Source: JAOBAU01 sp034667465 (GTDB taxonomy: Bacteria > Acidobacteriota > Thermoanaerobaculia > Gp7-AA8). Taken from it: a stretch of DNA of 64,000 nucleotides. The stretch is from NCBI GenBank assembly GCA_034667465.1, contig JAXDJV010000004.1, forward strand, positions 158,941-222,940, written 5' to 3'. The translations under genes were made by a program, and so were the position numbers. Positions 49,131 to 60,000 of the stretch are shown piece by piece. The number at the start of each line of letters is the position of its first letter. The first letter of the stretch is position 1. The notes below the pieces were generated by a model that was not told where the DNA came from, searched no databases, and saw only the letters and a program-made list of their open reading frames with translations.

Positions 49131-51825
49131 GATCAGGCCGTTGAGGACATTTGTCGTTACCGCGCTGGCGCTGCTGGCGATCTCGTCTGCGTTGATCGCA
49201 CAGCCCGTTCCGGCGAAACCGCGATCGATCCGCGTCGTACTCGACGCCGACTACGCGCCATACTCATTTCGCTCCAGCGACGTCCGATTACAGGGAATTC
49301 TCGTCGATCAATGGGCGGCGTGGGAAAAAAAGACGGGAATCAGGGCTGACGTTCAGGGAAGGGACTGGTCGGAGGCGCTGCGTGGCGCGCAGAAAGGCGA
49401 ATTCGACGTAATCGACACTATCTTCGCGACGTCTGAGCGCTCGAAGGTTTTTGATTTCACGAAGCCTTATACGATGGTCGACGCCTCGATTTTCTTCCGC
49501 GACGAAATCGCGGGCATCCACGACATTTCGTCATTGAAGGGGTTCTCGGTTGGAGCCAAAGCAGGAGGCAAACATGCGGATCAATTGGCCGCGAGCGGCG
49601 TAACAACCGTCATCCTGTTTCGAAATTACGGCGAGATGGTCGAGGCGGCGAAACAGCACAAGATCAATGTCTTCGTGGCGGACACGCGGGCAGGGCTCTT
49701 TCTTCTGAACAAAGCGGGCATCGCGTCAGAGTTTCGGCGTTCCGCGCCGATCTTCCACGATGAGTTGCGCCGGGCCGTGCGCAAAGGCGACGCGAAAATC
49801 CTGCGCGCGATCACCGCAGGCTTTGCGGCGATTCCTGCGAGCGAACTGGACCGAATTAACGAGCGATGGTACGGAAGCAGGGTCAACGCGTACTCGCGCT
49901 ACGTCGCTTATGCGGCCTGGGTGGCCGCCTCGGCGCTCCTGCTCATCCTGGTCCTGTTCGCATGGAACCGAACGCTGACCAGGAGGATTCTGCTGCGGAC
50001 CGCGGAACTGCGCGAGAGCGAACAGCGCTTCCGCCAAATTGCCGAGAATATCCGTGAGATCTTCTGGCTGCTCTCGACCGATTTCTGCGAATTGCTCTAT
50101 ATAAGTCCCGCCTGTGAGGAAGTCTTCGGCCAGTCTCGTAATGGTCTTTATGAAGACTCAAACGTGATTTTCGATGTCATTCATCCGCAGGATCGCGAGC
50201 GCGTGCGCGAGGTGTTTGCGAATAATCGCGAATGCGGTTTCGAAGTCGAATATCGAATATTGCGGCCGGATGGGTCCCTCCGCTGGATACGCGATCGCGG
50301 ATTTCCCATAAGAGACGCGAAGGGGCGCGTTTATCGGCTGGCCGGAATTGCCGAAGACATTACCGAGCGAAGGCGGGCGAAAGTTGCGCTGGAGGAAGCC
50401 GACAGTCGAATGCGCCTCGTCATCGATACGATTCCGGTCATGGTCTGGAGTCTTCGACCCGACGGTGTCGTTGATTTTGTCAATCAGCGCTGGCTCGACT
50501 ACACAGGTTTTACGCTCGAGAAAGCGCTCCGTGTGCCGAATGAGCCGGTGCATCCCGATGATATTTCCGGGATCATGGATCGCTGGCTGTCGGACATGGC
50601 CGCCCGTGTGCCGTCTCGCGGCGAGCTTCGCTTACGGCGTGCCGACGGCGAATATCGCTGGTTTCTCATCGATACGATCCCGCTTCTCGACGAGCATGGA
50701 AATGTCTTGAAATGGTATGGGGCGAGCACCGACATCGAGGATCGGAAGAGAGCGGAAGAGAAACTCAGGCAGCGGGAGGGGCAGTTGGAGGATGCACAGC
50801 GGACGGCTCATGTCGGCAGCTGGGAATGGAACCTGGCAACCCTGACCGGTACGTGGTCGGACGAGTGTTATCGGATTTTCGGCGCTGAGCCGGGGGAGCC
50901 CCATTTCGACGAGAAAGCAGTTTCCATGATCCATCCCGAGGACCGCGACTTCGTGCGGAGGACTTCCGAGTTCGCCATGAATCAGCCGCAACCACACGAG
51001 TTCTACTACAGGATCGCGAGGCGGGATGGCAGTGAGCGCGTGCTTCGCTCGATTGCGAGCGTCGTGCGCGAAGCGGGTGTGCCGGTCAAATTGCTCGGCG
51101 CGACGCAGGACGTGACGGAGCTCAAACGCGCCGAGGAAGATCTCCGGACGACGACGGAACAATTGCGCGCACTTTCTGCGCGGATTCAGTCGACGAGAGA
51201 AGAAGAGGGCCGCCGAATTGCGCGGGAAATTCACGACGAGCTCGGGGCGACGCTGACGAGTCTGCGCTGGGAAGTGGAAGGGATTCGCAAGAAGGCCGCG
51301 GAATCGGGAAAGGTGCTGCCGGACACCGATCTGAGCGCGAAAGTGACTCGGGCACTCGGCCTCATCGACACGATGATCATCGAAGTCCGGCGCATCGCGT
51401 CCGATCTGCGGCCGGTCGTGCTCGACGTCCTCGGCGTCGAGGAAGCGATCGAGTGGCAGGCGCAGCAATTCGAGGAGCGGACCGGAATTCCCGTTCATTG
51501 TGAGTCGACCGGCGGTGGCGCGGATCTGAACCCGGAACAGGCAACGGCGCTGTTCCGAATTTTCCAGGAAGCGCTGACGAACACGCTTCGCCACGCGCAG
51601 GCCACAAGAGTCGAGGTAACGATGGAGGAGGACGCCGGCGAGTACGTCCTGACGGTGAAAGACAACGGCCGCGGAATTACTGAGGATGAGAAGGGGCGGC
51701 AGTCGTCGGTCGGACTGCTGGGGATGCGTGAGCGCGCCACGCTGATCGGAGGCGACGTTTACGTCGCCGGAGTTGGCGGAGAAGGGACGACCGTCACGGT
51801 GCGATTGCCAATCGCGGGCGCGTAA
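49117..51825 (+). CDS. Hybrid-input sensor kinase: SBP_bac_3 domain, three PAS domains, DesK/NarX-type kinase
   Basis: A 902-residue protein. A signal peptide is followed by a solute-binding domain of the SBP_bac_3 type (about 38-255; YAPYSFRSSDVRLQGILVDQW), as in BvgS/EvgS-type sensors. A membrane span lies at about 270-288. Three PAS/PAC units follow, near 305-420, 428-550 and 560-675. The HisKA_3 domain has EIHDELGATL with His706, and the ATPase domain has FQEALTNTLRHAQAT and VGLLGMRERA. It likely phosphorylates the NarL regulator just upstream after binding a small periplasmic ligand, perhaps an amino acid. Confidence 0.92.
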   Translation: MGFVEIRPLRTFVVTALALLAISSALIAQPVPAKPRSIRVVLDADYAPYSFRSSDVRLQGILVDQWAAWEKKTGIRADVQGRDWSEALRGAQKGEFDVIDTIFATSERSKVFDFTKPYTMVDASIFFRDEIAGIHDISSLKGFSVGAKAGGKHADQLAASGVTTVILFRNYGEMVEAAKQHKINVFVADTRAGLFLLNKAGIASEFRRSAPIFHDELRRAVRKGDAKILRAITAGFAAIPASELDRINERWYGSRVNAYSRYVAYAAWVAASALLLILVLFAWNRTLTRRILLRTAELRESEQRFRQIAENIREIFWLLSTDFCELLYISPACEEVFGQSRNGLYEDSNVIFDVIHPQDRERVREVFANNRECGFEVEYRILRPDGSLRWIRDRGFPIRDAKGRVYRLAGIAEDITERRRAKVALEEADSRMRLVIDTIPVMVWSLRPDGVVDFVNQRWLDYTGFTLEKALRVPNEPVHPDDISGIMDRWLSDMAARVPSRGELRLRRADGEYRWFLIDTIPLLDEHGNVLKWYGASTDIEDRKRAEEKLRQREGQLEDAQRTAHVGSWEWNLATLTGTWSDECYRIFGAEPGEPHFDEKAVSMIHPEDRDFVRRTSEFAMNQPQPHEFYYRIARRDGSERVLRSIASVVREAGVPVKLLGATQDVTELKRAEEDLRTTTEQLRALSARIQSTREEEGRRIAREIHDELGATLTSLRWEVEGIRKKAAESGKVLPDTDLSAKVTRALGLIDTMIIEVRRIASDLRPVVLDVLGVEEAIEWQAQQFEERTGIPVHCESTGGGADLNPEQATALFRIFQEALTNTLRHAQATRVEVTMEEDAGEYVLTVKDNGRGITEDEKGRQSSVGLLGMRERATLIGGDVYVAGVGGEGTTVTVRLPIAGA

Positions 51826-51830
51826 GACGC

Positions 51831-51855
51831 GGAGGCGGGCGAAGCGCCCGCCTCC
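51831..51855 (+). repeat. REP-like hairpin between convergent genes
   Basis: GGAGGCGGGC (51831-51840) and its perfect complement (51846-51855) surround the loop GAAGC. It sits just after the kinase stop and before the convergent pirin gene, and resembles the element at 39504-39562. It may serve as terminator. Confidence 0.6.
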
Positions 51856-51875
51856 ACAGCCTCCACAGGGGTTGA

Positions 51876-52574
51876 TCAGGCGAGGTCGAACAGCAGAAAC
51901 TCGGCGTCGTCCTTCGCGGTGATGGTCAGCTTCGTTTCGTTCTCGATCGCCGCGCCGTCGCCGGCGGCGAGCGTCGTGCCGTTCATGTCAATCGTGCCGG
52001 ATGCGACCTGAATCCAGGCACCGCGTCCTGCGCTGAGCTCGTGCTCCACCTTCGCGCCGCCATCGAGCAGCGACGCGTAAAGGCGCGCGTCCTGATGGAT
52101 GTCGACCGCGCCGTCAGGCGAGCCGGGAGCGGCGACGACGCGCAGACGATTGCGGCGCTCCTCATCGGGAAACAGCTTCTGCTCGTAGCCGGGCGTGATG
52201 CCGTCCTTCGCCGGCTCGATCCAGATTTGAAAAAAGTGCACCGGCTCCGTCTGCGAGCCGTTGAATTCACTGTGCACGACGCCGCTGCCGGCGCTCATTC
52301 GCTGCACTTCGCCGCGCCGCAGCACGCCTTCGCCGCCGGTGCTGTCCTTATGCGCGAGCGCCCCTTCGAGCACGATCGAGATGATCTCCATGTCGGCGTG
52401 CTGGTGCGCGCCGAACCCGCGGCCCGGCGTCACCGTGTCTTCATTGATCACGCGCAGCGTCCGAAAACCCATCTGCTTCGGATCGTGATAGTTCGCGAAT
52501 GAGAAGGTGTGGTGCGAAGTCAGCCAGCCGTGCCGGCCCGTTCCGCGATCATTCGATTTTCGTACCGTGATCAT
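51876..52574 (-). CDS. Pirin family protein (YhhW-like)
   Basis: A 232-residue bicupin starting at the ATG at 52574. The N-terminal cupin has SHHTFSFANYHDPKQMGFRTLRVINED, then GAHQHADMEIISIVLEGALAHKDS and SGVVHSEFN, which supply the His/Glu metal site of quercetin 2,3-dioxygenase-like pirins. The C-terminal cupin lacks metal ligands, as usual. The physiological role is unclear; pirins often answer to oxidative or electrophilic stress. It shares a strand with YceI, 8 bases downstream of it, and faces a MarR gene. Confidence 0.92.
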   Translation of the reverse strand: MITVRKSNDRGTGRHGWLTSHHTFSFANYHDPKQMGFRTLRVINEDTVTPGRGFGAHQHADMEIISIVLEGALAHKDSTGGEGVLRRGEVQRMSAGSGVVHSEFNGSQTEPVHFFQIWIEPAKDGITPGYEQKLFPDEERRNRLRVVAAPGSPDGAVDIHQDARLYASLLDGGAKVEHELSAGRGAWIQVASGTIDMNGTTLAAGDGAAIENETKLTITAKDDAEFLLFDLA

Positions 52575-52582
52575 GTCGTTCC

Positions 52583-53125
52583 TCAGCTCTGTTTGACTGC
52601 CTGCACTTCGAGCTCGATGCGAAGGTCGTTCGCCACGAGAATACCGCCCGTCTCGAGCGCCTGGTTCCACGTCAGGCCCCAGTCGCGGCGATCGATTTTC
52701 GTCGTGGCGCGGATGCCTGCACGCGTTCCGCCCCACGGATCTTTTCCGGTTCCTTCGAAGACGCAGTCGAGCGTGACCTGCTTCGTCGTGCCGCGGATCG
52801 TCAGGTCGCCGGTGACCGTGAACTTATCGCCGTCCTTCGCCATCGCGCCGTCGACGCGTGTGCTGCGGAAGTTGAGGGCGGAGTGATTCTCGACGTCGAG
52901 GAAGTCGGCCGAGCGGAGATGCGCATCGCGGTCGGGCGTGCCGGTGTCGAGCGAGCTCGCCACGATCTCGACGTCGACCACCGATTTGTTCGGATTCTCT
53001 TCGTCGACCTCGATCGTTCCCTTCACGTCGCGGAAGCGTCCGCGGACGGTGGTGAACATCATGTGTTTGACCGCGACTTCAACGGTCGAGTGCGCCGGGT
53101 CGATCTGCCATTTGGTAGTTGCCAT
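52583..53125 (-). CDS. YceI family lipid-binding protein
   Basis: A 180-residue protein with the full YceI lipocalin-like pattern: WQIDPAHSTVEVAVKHMMFTTVRGRF, FLDVENHSALNFRSTRV, FTVTGDLTIRGTTKQVTLD and RRDWGLTWNQALETGG. There is no signal peptide, so it is probably cytoplasmic, unlike E. coli YceI. It binds isoprenoid-type lipids in known members. It is transcribed with pirin and divergent from MarR. Confidence 0.92.
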   Translation of the reverse strand: MATTKWQIDPAHSTVEVAVKHMMFTTVRGRFRDVKGTIEVDEENPNKSVVDVEIVASSLDTGTPDRDAHLRSADFLDVENHSALNFRSTRVDGAMAKDGDKFTVTGDLTIRGTTKQVTLDCVFEGTGKDPWGGTRAGIRATTKIDRRDWGLTWNQALETGGILVANDLRIELEVQAVKQS

Positions 53126-53131
53126 ACTTTC

Positions 53132-53218
53132 ATCCTGTTGCGCCCTTCAATCAAATTTAGCTAATCAATATTCCTCGCAACGACCAATGCGTTGAGGACT
53201 ATCCTGACGAGGCAGGAT
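53132..53218. promoter_or_regulatory. Candidate MarR operator in the yceI-marR divergent region
   Basis: ATCCTG and CAGGAT (53201-53206 and 53213-53218) form a perfect inverted repeat with 6 bases between. Another ATCCTG is at 53132-53137, and TTAGCTAA (53157-53164) is a palindrome near the centre. This 122-base gap must hold both promoters, so these repeats are the best candidates for MarR binding and joint control of marR and the pirin/YceI unit. Confidence 0.45.
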
Positions 53219-53247
53219 GTTCAAGTTAACGTTAGTCAGGAGAAGAG

Positions 53248-53718
53248 ATGGCCGGCAAGCTGATGCGCGAGATTCGACAGAAGAAACCGTTTCGGACGCT
53301 GCACGAAGAGATTGCGCTCTCGCTCGTCCGCGCCGCCGACCACACCTCGGCCAGCGTGCTCGAAGTGCTCAAGGCCGCGGCACTGAGCAGCTCGCAATAC
53401 AACGTCCTGCGCATCCTTCGCGGCTCCGCTCCTGACGGACTGCCGTGCGGCGAAATCTCGGAACGGATGGTGCGGCGGGATCCCGACCTGACCCGTCTTC
53501 TCGATCGCCTCGACGCCCGCGGCCTCGTCGTCCGGACGCGTGACACGCGCGACCGGCGCATCGTCCGCGCCGCGATTACCGACGCCGGTCTGAAGCTGCT
53601 CGCGGAGCTCGACGCGCCGGTCGAAGAGAACATCAAAGCGTCGCTGGCGCACATGCCGGCGTCGCGTCTGCGCATGTTGCTGGAGTTGCTCGAGGAAGTT
53701 CGTGCGAAAGAGGGATGA
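53248..53718 (+). CDS. MarR-family transcriptional regulator
   Basis: A 156-residue winged-helix regulator starting at an ATG after CAGGAGAAGAG. Dimer helices flank a core of LSSSQYNVLRILRGSAPDGLPCGEISERMVRRDPDLTRLLDRLDARGLVVRTRDTRDRRIVRAAIT (key wing residues DRR). MarR proteins repress neighbouring genes until bound by a ligand or oxidised, so it most likely controls itself and the divergent YceI-pirin genes. Its stop lies inside a long hairpin. Confidence 0.93.
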   Translation: MAGKLMREIRQKKPFRTLHEEIALSLVRAADHTSASVLEVLKAAALSSSQYNVLRILRGSAPDGLPCGEISERMVRRDPDLTRLLDRLDARGLVVRTRDTRDRRIVRAAITDAGLKLLAELDAPVEENIKASLAHMPASRLRMLLELLEEVRAKEG

Positions 53719-53769
53719 GGCATGAGGCATGAGTAGAAGCTTTTACTCATACCTCATGCCTCATCCCTC
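53710..53769 (+). terminator. Long hairpin after marR
   Basis: A 26-bp stem with one mismatch, arms at 53710-53735 and 53744-53769, around an 8-base loop. Each arm contains short direct repeats of CATGAGG or its complement. The marR stop codon lies inside the left arm. No T-run follows, so termination efficiency is unclear. Confidence 0.6.
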
Positions 53770-53874
53770 ATGCCGCCGTGGCACTCTTCGCCGGTTTCGT
53801 GGCACGGAATGACGGTTTTCACCGACCGTCCGGTCGGCATTACCGACGCCGTGAAAGAAGTGCGCCGATACCTC

Positions 53875-53903
53875 TTGACGTCCTGATATCGCGTCCGTAT
53901 AGT
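53875..53903 (+). promoter_or_regulatory. Sigma70-type promoter of the giant secreted protein gene
   Basis: TTGACG (53875-53880) and TATAGT (53898-53903) are 17 bases apart. Transcription would begin near 53910, leaving a leader of about 100 bases that contains a possible small stem around GACGGAG/CTCCGCCGTC. The region 53770-54009 otherwise holds no gene I can support. Confidence 0.65.
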
Positions 53904-54009
53904 GCGCGCCGTTCCCGCTTCAGGAGAGTCATTCGAAACGCTGCAGACGGAGTTTTCCTCCGCCGTCCGGGCGAATCGGCCAATCAACTCACGTTCCAGG
54001 AGATCGCGA

Positions 54010-57000
54010 ATGGTCCGCAACCGGAGTGCGCGTCTGCGCCAATCAATTTTGTTTCTTTTGCTGCTGGCGCTCGCCCCCGCGCTGCTTGCACAGGTGCCTG
54101 TCGACAAAGCGCTCGGCTGGTTCAACACGCACCAGAATGCCGACGGCACCTGGGGCTCGGGCACCGACCTCGCGCCGCGCGATACCGCGCGCGTATTGAT
54201 CGCGCAGTCGATCTCCGGCGCGGCCGACAATCCACGCGACGCCCGTTTCGTCACGTACGCGAACGGACTGGCGTGGCTCGGTGGACAGCGCGGCTTCGAC
54301 GCCAACCAGTTCCTCTCCGAGCAGGCGATGGCGCTGGCATTCGCGAAGCTCGATCCGAGCGTCGCGCTGGTTCGTCTCGCGCAGCAGCGCTCGAACAACG
54401 GACCTGATTACGGCGGCTTCCTCAATCACACCGGCGACACGTACGACTCCGCGCTTGCCGTGCAGGCGCTGGCGACGAGCGAGAAACTCTACGGCGCGGC
54501 GATCAGCGGCGCGGTGCAGACGATTCTCATTCGACAAAACCCCGACGGCGGATGGGGCATCGACGGCGGCTTCGCCAGCAATCCCGTGCTGACTGCCGAA
54601 GTGTTGATGGCATTCGCGTCGCTGACGACGAGCCGTCCGCCGCAGGCCTCCGTGCTCGCCGCGCAGGCGTACCTCGCGAACGGCATTCATCCCGACGGCA
54701 GCATCGGCAACAACCTCCTCGAGACCGCGACCGCATTTCGTGCGCTCGCGCTTTCCGGCTCCACCGTCACCGCCACCACACTCACATACCTCGGCGCGCA
54801 GCAGGCCGGCGACGGCTCGTGGGGGAACGGCGACGCGTATCTCACCGCGCGCATCCTCGAAGCGTACGCGGCGAACAAACCGAACCTCACCATTCGCAGT
54901 GACGCCTTCACGCTCACGCCGGCGCAGACCTCCGACGGCTCGACCGTCACCGCGAAAATCACGGTCAGCAACATCGGCGCGCAGCAGGCCAACCCGACCA
55001 CGCTGACGATTTACGCGGGCGCCGCCGGCAGCCGTTCCATCGGCACGAAGTCGATCGGCACGCTCGCGCCGTCGGCGATCAGCAGCGTCGAGGTGACGTT
55101 CGCCGCGACCGAGATGGTCGGCACGCAGACGATCACCGCGGTCGCCGACTCCGGCAACGTCGTCAGCGAGATTCGCGAAGACGACAACAGCGCCACCGCG
55201 ACGCTCACCGTCAGCGGCAAGCCCGACCTCGTCGCATACGCAAACGAGATCACCACCGCGCCGGCGCGCCTCCAGCCGAATCAGCAGGGGACGCTCGCCA
55301 TCACGATTCACAACATCGGCGAAGGCGACGCCACGAGCGCCGGCTACGCCATCTACGACACCTACAACAACAGCGAAACGCTCCTGAAGAAATCGACGGT
55401 CGCGGCGGTCGCGGCGAAGAACGCGCAGGTCATCTCGATTCCGGTCACACTTGCGGGTGGCGTGCACTCGATCCGCGTCGTCGTCGATCCCGATGCGCTC
55501 ATCGCCGAGACCGACGAGACCAACAACGCCACCACGAAGAGCGTCTCGGTCAACACCGTCAGCAACGTCGACCTGCGCATTCGCGCCGGCAACGTCACCG
55601 CGGTTCCGGTTCGCCCGACGGCCGGACAGAGCGTCGCGCTCGAAGCGATCGTCGAGAACGCAGGCACCGACCCGGTGCAGTCGACCGTCGCCTTCTTCGA
55701 CGGCGTGCCGGGCGCGGGCGGCGTTGTCATCACCGCCATTCCGGTGACGATCGACGCGCAGTCGTCGGTCCGTCTCGCAGCGACGTTCACCGCCGGCGCG
55801 CAGTCGCGCGTCGTCTATGCGGTCGCCGACGCCGACAACGTCGTGCCGGAGATCGACGAGACGAACAACCAGGCGTACATCGCGCTCACCGATCAGTTCG
55901 CCGATCTCTCCGTCTCGCGCGACGGCTTCGTCCTGCCGCGCAACGCGCTGCAGAACGGACAGACGCTCATCGGACGACTGGTCGTCCGCAACAACGGCAT
56001 CCTTCCCGCGACCGGTGTCACCGTCGCCATCTACGACGATCTGCCGCAGCGCGGCGGATTGAAGATCGTCGACACCGTCGTCGACATCCCGGCGCAGGGA
56101 AAAGTCGTCGTCCCGGCATCGTGGCCGGTGCGCGCCGGACAGCGTTTCGCCACCGCGGTCGTCAACGCCGGACACAGCGTCTTCGAGCCCGACTACACGA
56201 ACAACCGCGTCACGAAGTTCTACGTTGCGAACGGCAACCAGAGCGATCTCTCGCTCTCCAACGTCCGCTCGGTCTCGATCGATACGTCGGCGTTCGTCAT
56301 CAGCCCGGTCGATCTGACCGTCGGCGGATTCGCGAAGGTGTCGATCAACTCCGCGTCGTCGCAGCCGTTCAGCGTCCTCCTCTTCGAGGACGTCGACGGC
56401 GACGGCGCCTTCGATCCGGAGACCGATAATCCGCTCGGCTCAACGATTGTTCAGCCGGGGAACAGTCAGCAGATCGTCACCATCGCCGCGCAGGGAACGG
56501 TCCGCTTCGCCCCGGGCAAGCTGCTCATCTACATCGACAGCACGAACGCGATTCCGGAAGGGAACGAAGGGAACAACCTCATCGATCTCTGGCAGGACTG
56601 CTGGACGACGGCGAGCAACTTCGCGCCCGGCGCGAAGTGGACGTCGCCTGACAAGACGTACCACCTCTCGCCGGTGGCGCGACTCAAAGATACGAACGGC
56701 GACGACATCATCGACGAGAACGACACGCCCTTCATCGTGCACGCCAGCGGCGGCGCGATCATCCTCCGTCGCGGCGACACCGGTCAGATCGTCTGGTCGC
56801 AGAACTTCAACTTCAGCGGCCGCCAGATCAGCCCGGTCATCGCGGACGTCGATGGCGACGGCAAGCCGGAGATCATCGTTCATGCGTACGAGCACAAGCT
56901 CGTCGCGCTTAACGTCGACGGCACCACGAAGTGGACGAGCCCGAATCTCGATCGCCATCCCGACTGGGAGCTCTATCTCAACGCAGGCGGCGGCTTCATC

Positions 57001-60000
57001 GACTACTCGTACGGCGGCGCGCCGGTCGTCGCCGATCTCGACGGCGACGGTTTCCCCGAAGTGATCAGCGGCCGCAGCTGCCTCGACGGCCGCGACGGCA
57101 GCGTGAAGTGGGTTGGCGGCGCCGGTGCCGGCCGCGCGTGGGACACGTCGAGCGATCATCTCTTCTGGGAAAACTTCCCCGATCAGGAAGCGCCGATCGC
57201 CGCCGACGTCGACGGTGACGGACGCCTCGACGTCGTCGCCGGCAACACCGTCTATCGCGCCGACGGTTCGATCATCTGGCAGCGTCCCGATCTCGGCGAC
57301 GGCTACACGGCCGCCGTCTATCTCGCCAATCAGACGAAGCCGAACATCGCCCTCGTTAGCAATGGCCGGATCACGATGCTCAATCCCGACGGCACGACGA
57401 AGTGGGGACCGACGGCGCTGCCGGGCGGCGCCATGCTCGGCGGCGCGCCGACCGTCTTCATGATCAGCAATGGCGGCGGTGGTCCGTACGTCGGCGTGGC
57501 CGGTGATGCGAACTACACCGTCTGGGACGCGACCACCGGCGCACAGCGCTGGACGCGTCAGGTCAACAACGACTTCGGCTTCGGCTTCACCGTTACGAAC
57601 TCCGCGACCGTCTACGACTTCGGCTTCGGTACCTGCCTCGTCTACTCATCGCATGACAAGTTCCAGATCATGCGCGCGGCCGACGGCGGCACCGTCTACA
57701 GCGAAGCGATCGGCACGAACGCGTTCTATCCGATGAGTCCCGTCGTCGCCGACGTCGATGGCGACGGCCGCGCCGACGTCGTCGTTCCCGGCCGCCCCGG
57801 ACTGAAGATCCTCAGCGATCCGACGTGGCCCGGCGCGCGCGCGATCTTCAACGAAGCGTCGTACCACATCACCAACGTCGCCGGTGAAGGGGGCGCGATT
57901 CCGAAGAACGAAACGCAGACGCCGTTCTCGCGCGTCCACTATCGCGCGCAGGACACGCTGCCGCTCGGCGCCGCCATCAATCCGCTGCCGAACATTTCGG
58001 CGTCGTACATGCGCGCCGACACGACCGGCTATCCGGCCAGCGCGACGCTGCTCGTTCGCGTCGGCAACAACGGCGGCGCGCCGTCGACGCAGGTCAACGT
58101 CGCCTTCTATCGCAGCGTGCAGAACGGCTCGCCGATCCTCGTCGGCACCGCCACGACCGGCGCCATCGCGGCCGGCGCGTATCAGGACGTCACCACGACG
58201 ATCTCGAATCCGGCGGCCGGCTCGTACAGCTTCTTCGCCATCGCCGACTACGACGGGAAGCTGATCGAATGCAACGAGAGCGACAACACCAGCCCGTTCG
58301 TCGCGGCCCGTTTCAGCGCTGACGTCGCCGTCGATCCGACGTCGCTCTTCGTCACCGATCCGCAGCCGCGTCCCGGCGACACGATCTCGTTCACCGCCAA
58401 CGCCACGCTCTCCGGCGCCGTCGACACCGCGGCGCTGACCGCGCAGTTCTACCGCGGCGATCCGAACGCCGGCGGCACGGCGATCTCTCCGCTGCTCAAT
58501 CCGACGATCGTTTCGATTCGCGGCCAGCGCTACGCGCGCGCCGACTTCAGCTGGACGGTCACCGCACCGAGCGGACCGGCCGGCATCTTCGTCGTCTTCG
58601 ACGCCGCCAACCGCATTCCGGAAGACAGCGAGACGAACAACAGCGGCACCTTCGGTCTCAATATTTCGACCGCCGAAGCAATTCAGAAACTCTCCGGCAC
58701 CGTCACGCTCAATCCGCCGTCGGCCGAGCCGGGCACGCCGGTCTCCGTGCAGATCCTCGTGCAGAACATCGGCAACGTGCCGCTCACGAACGTCGTCCTC
58801 AATTACACAGTCGGCGGCGGCGCCGGCACCGGCTTCACCGGCAGCGCGACGATCGCCTCGATCGCCAAGAACGCCGCATCGAACGTCTCGCTCGGAAGCT
58901 TCACGCCGACGGTCAACGGCAACTACGACGTCATCGTCACCGCCGCCGATCCGGCCATCACGCTCATCGCCGGCGCGAAACAGATCCGCGTCGCGCCGTT
59001 CGCCGGCGCCGAGCTGACCGCCGTTCCGCTGCGCGTTCCGACGTCGCTGCCGCTCGTGCAGTGCCACACGCGCGTCACGCGCGGCAACACCATCGTCATC
59101 CCCGACGATCCGCTCGTCCCGCTCATCAAAGCGCACATCCAGCGCGGCCTGATCTGGCAGGCGCCGGTGCTCACCTCTGCGATGAACGAAGGCTGCTACA
59201 AATGCCACGTTCAGTCGCAGGGCATGGTCGGCTTCGAAGGCTCGCTGCAGGTCGCCGGCATCACCGTCGATCCGCTCGTCGAGCAGCGGATGTTCGACAT
59301 GACCGTCTCTTCGCAGAATCCCGACGGCCACTTCGGCGTCAGCGGTTATCCGCGCTCGACCACGATCCTCGGCGCCTGGTCGCTGTCGTTCTGGCACAAC
59401 CCGATTCAGGCGCAGCCGACGATGCTGAAGGCGCTCAACGCCATGCTGTCGTATCAGAACGGCGGCGGACCCGATACCGACGGCTCGTTCGATTGCGATC
59501 ACTGCGACATCTCCTACGGCAATCGCGAGGCGATGACGATGATGGCGATGGTCGCGCTGGCGCGCGGCTACGACGAGACCGGCGACGTCCGCTATCTCAA
59601 CGCGCTGAAGCGTTCCGTCAACTGGGCGCTGCAGTGGGATTACGCGGCGAATGCCGGACGCGGTCCGGAGTACGCCGCGCGAATCTCCATCGGACTCTCG
59701 GCCGCGCTGCCGAAGATCGCCGATCCATCGCTCTCACACGCGATCGAAAATCGCATCAGGCTCTTCGCCGCGAATCTGAAGTCGCTGCAAAACGACGACG
59801 GTTCATTCGGCACGACGATCAATCCTCCGATCCCGATCGTCCGCAACGCGCAGGTGCTCTACGCACTCGCGCTCTCCGGCATCCCGGGAACCGATCCGCA
59901 ACTTCGCGCGTCGATCATCTGGCTCCTCAACCATCAGCAGACAAACGGCGGCTGGACGGAAAGCCTCGGCGAGAGCCAGGTGCAGTGGATCGACGAAACG

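Noticed and set aside
53904..54009. Riboswitch (cyclic di-GMP type) in the leader of the giant gene
   Set aside because: The leader has a small stem but none of the conserved GEMM core segments.
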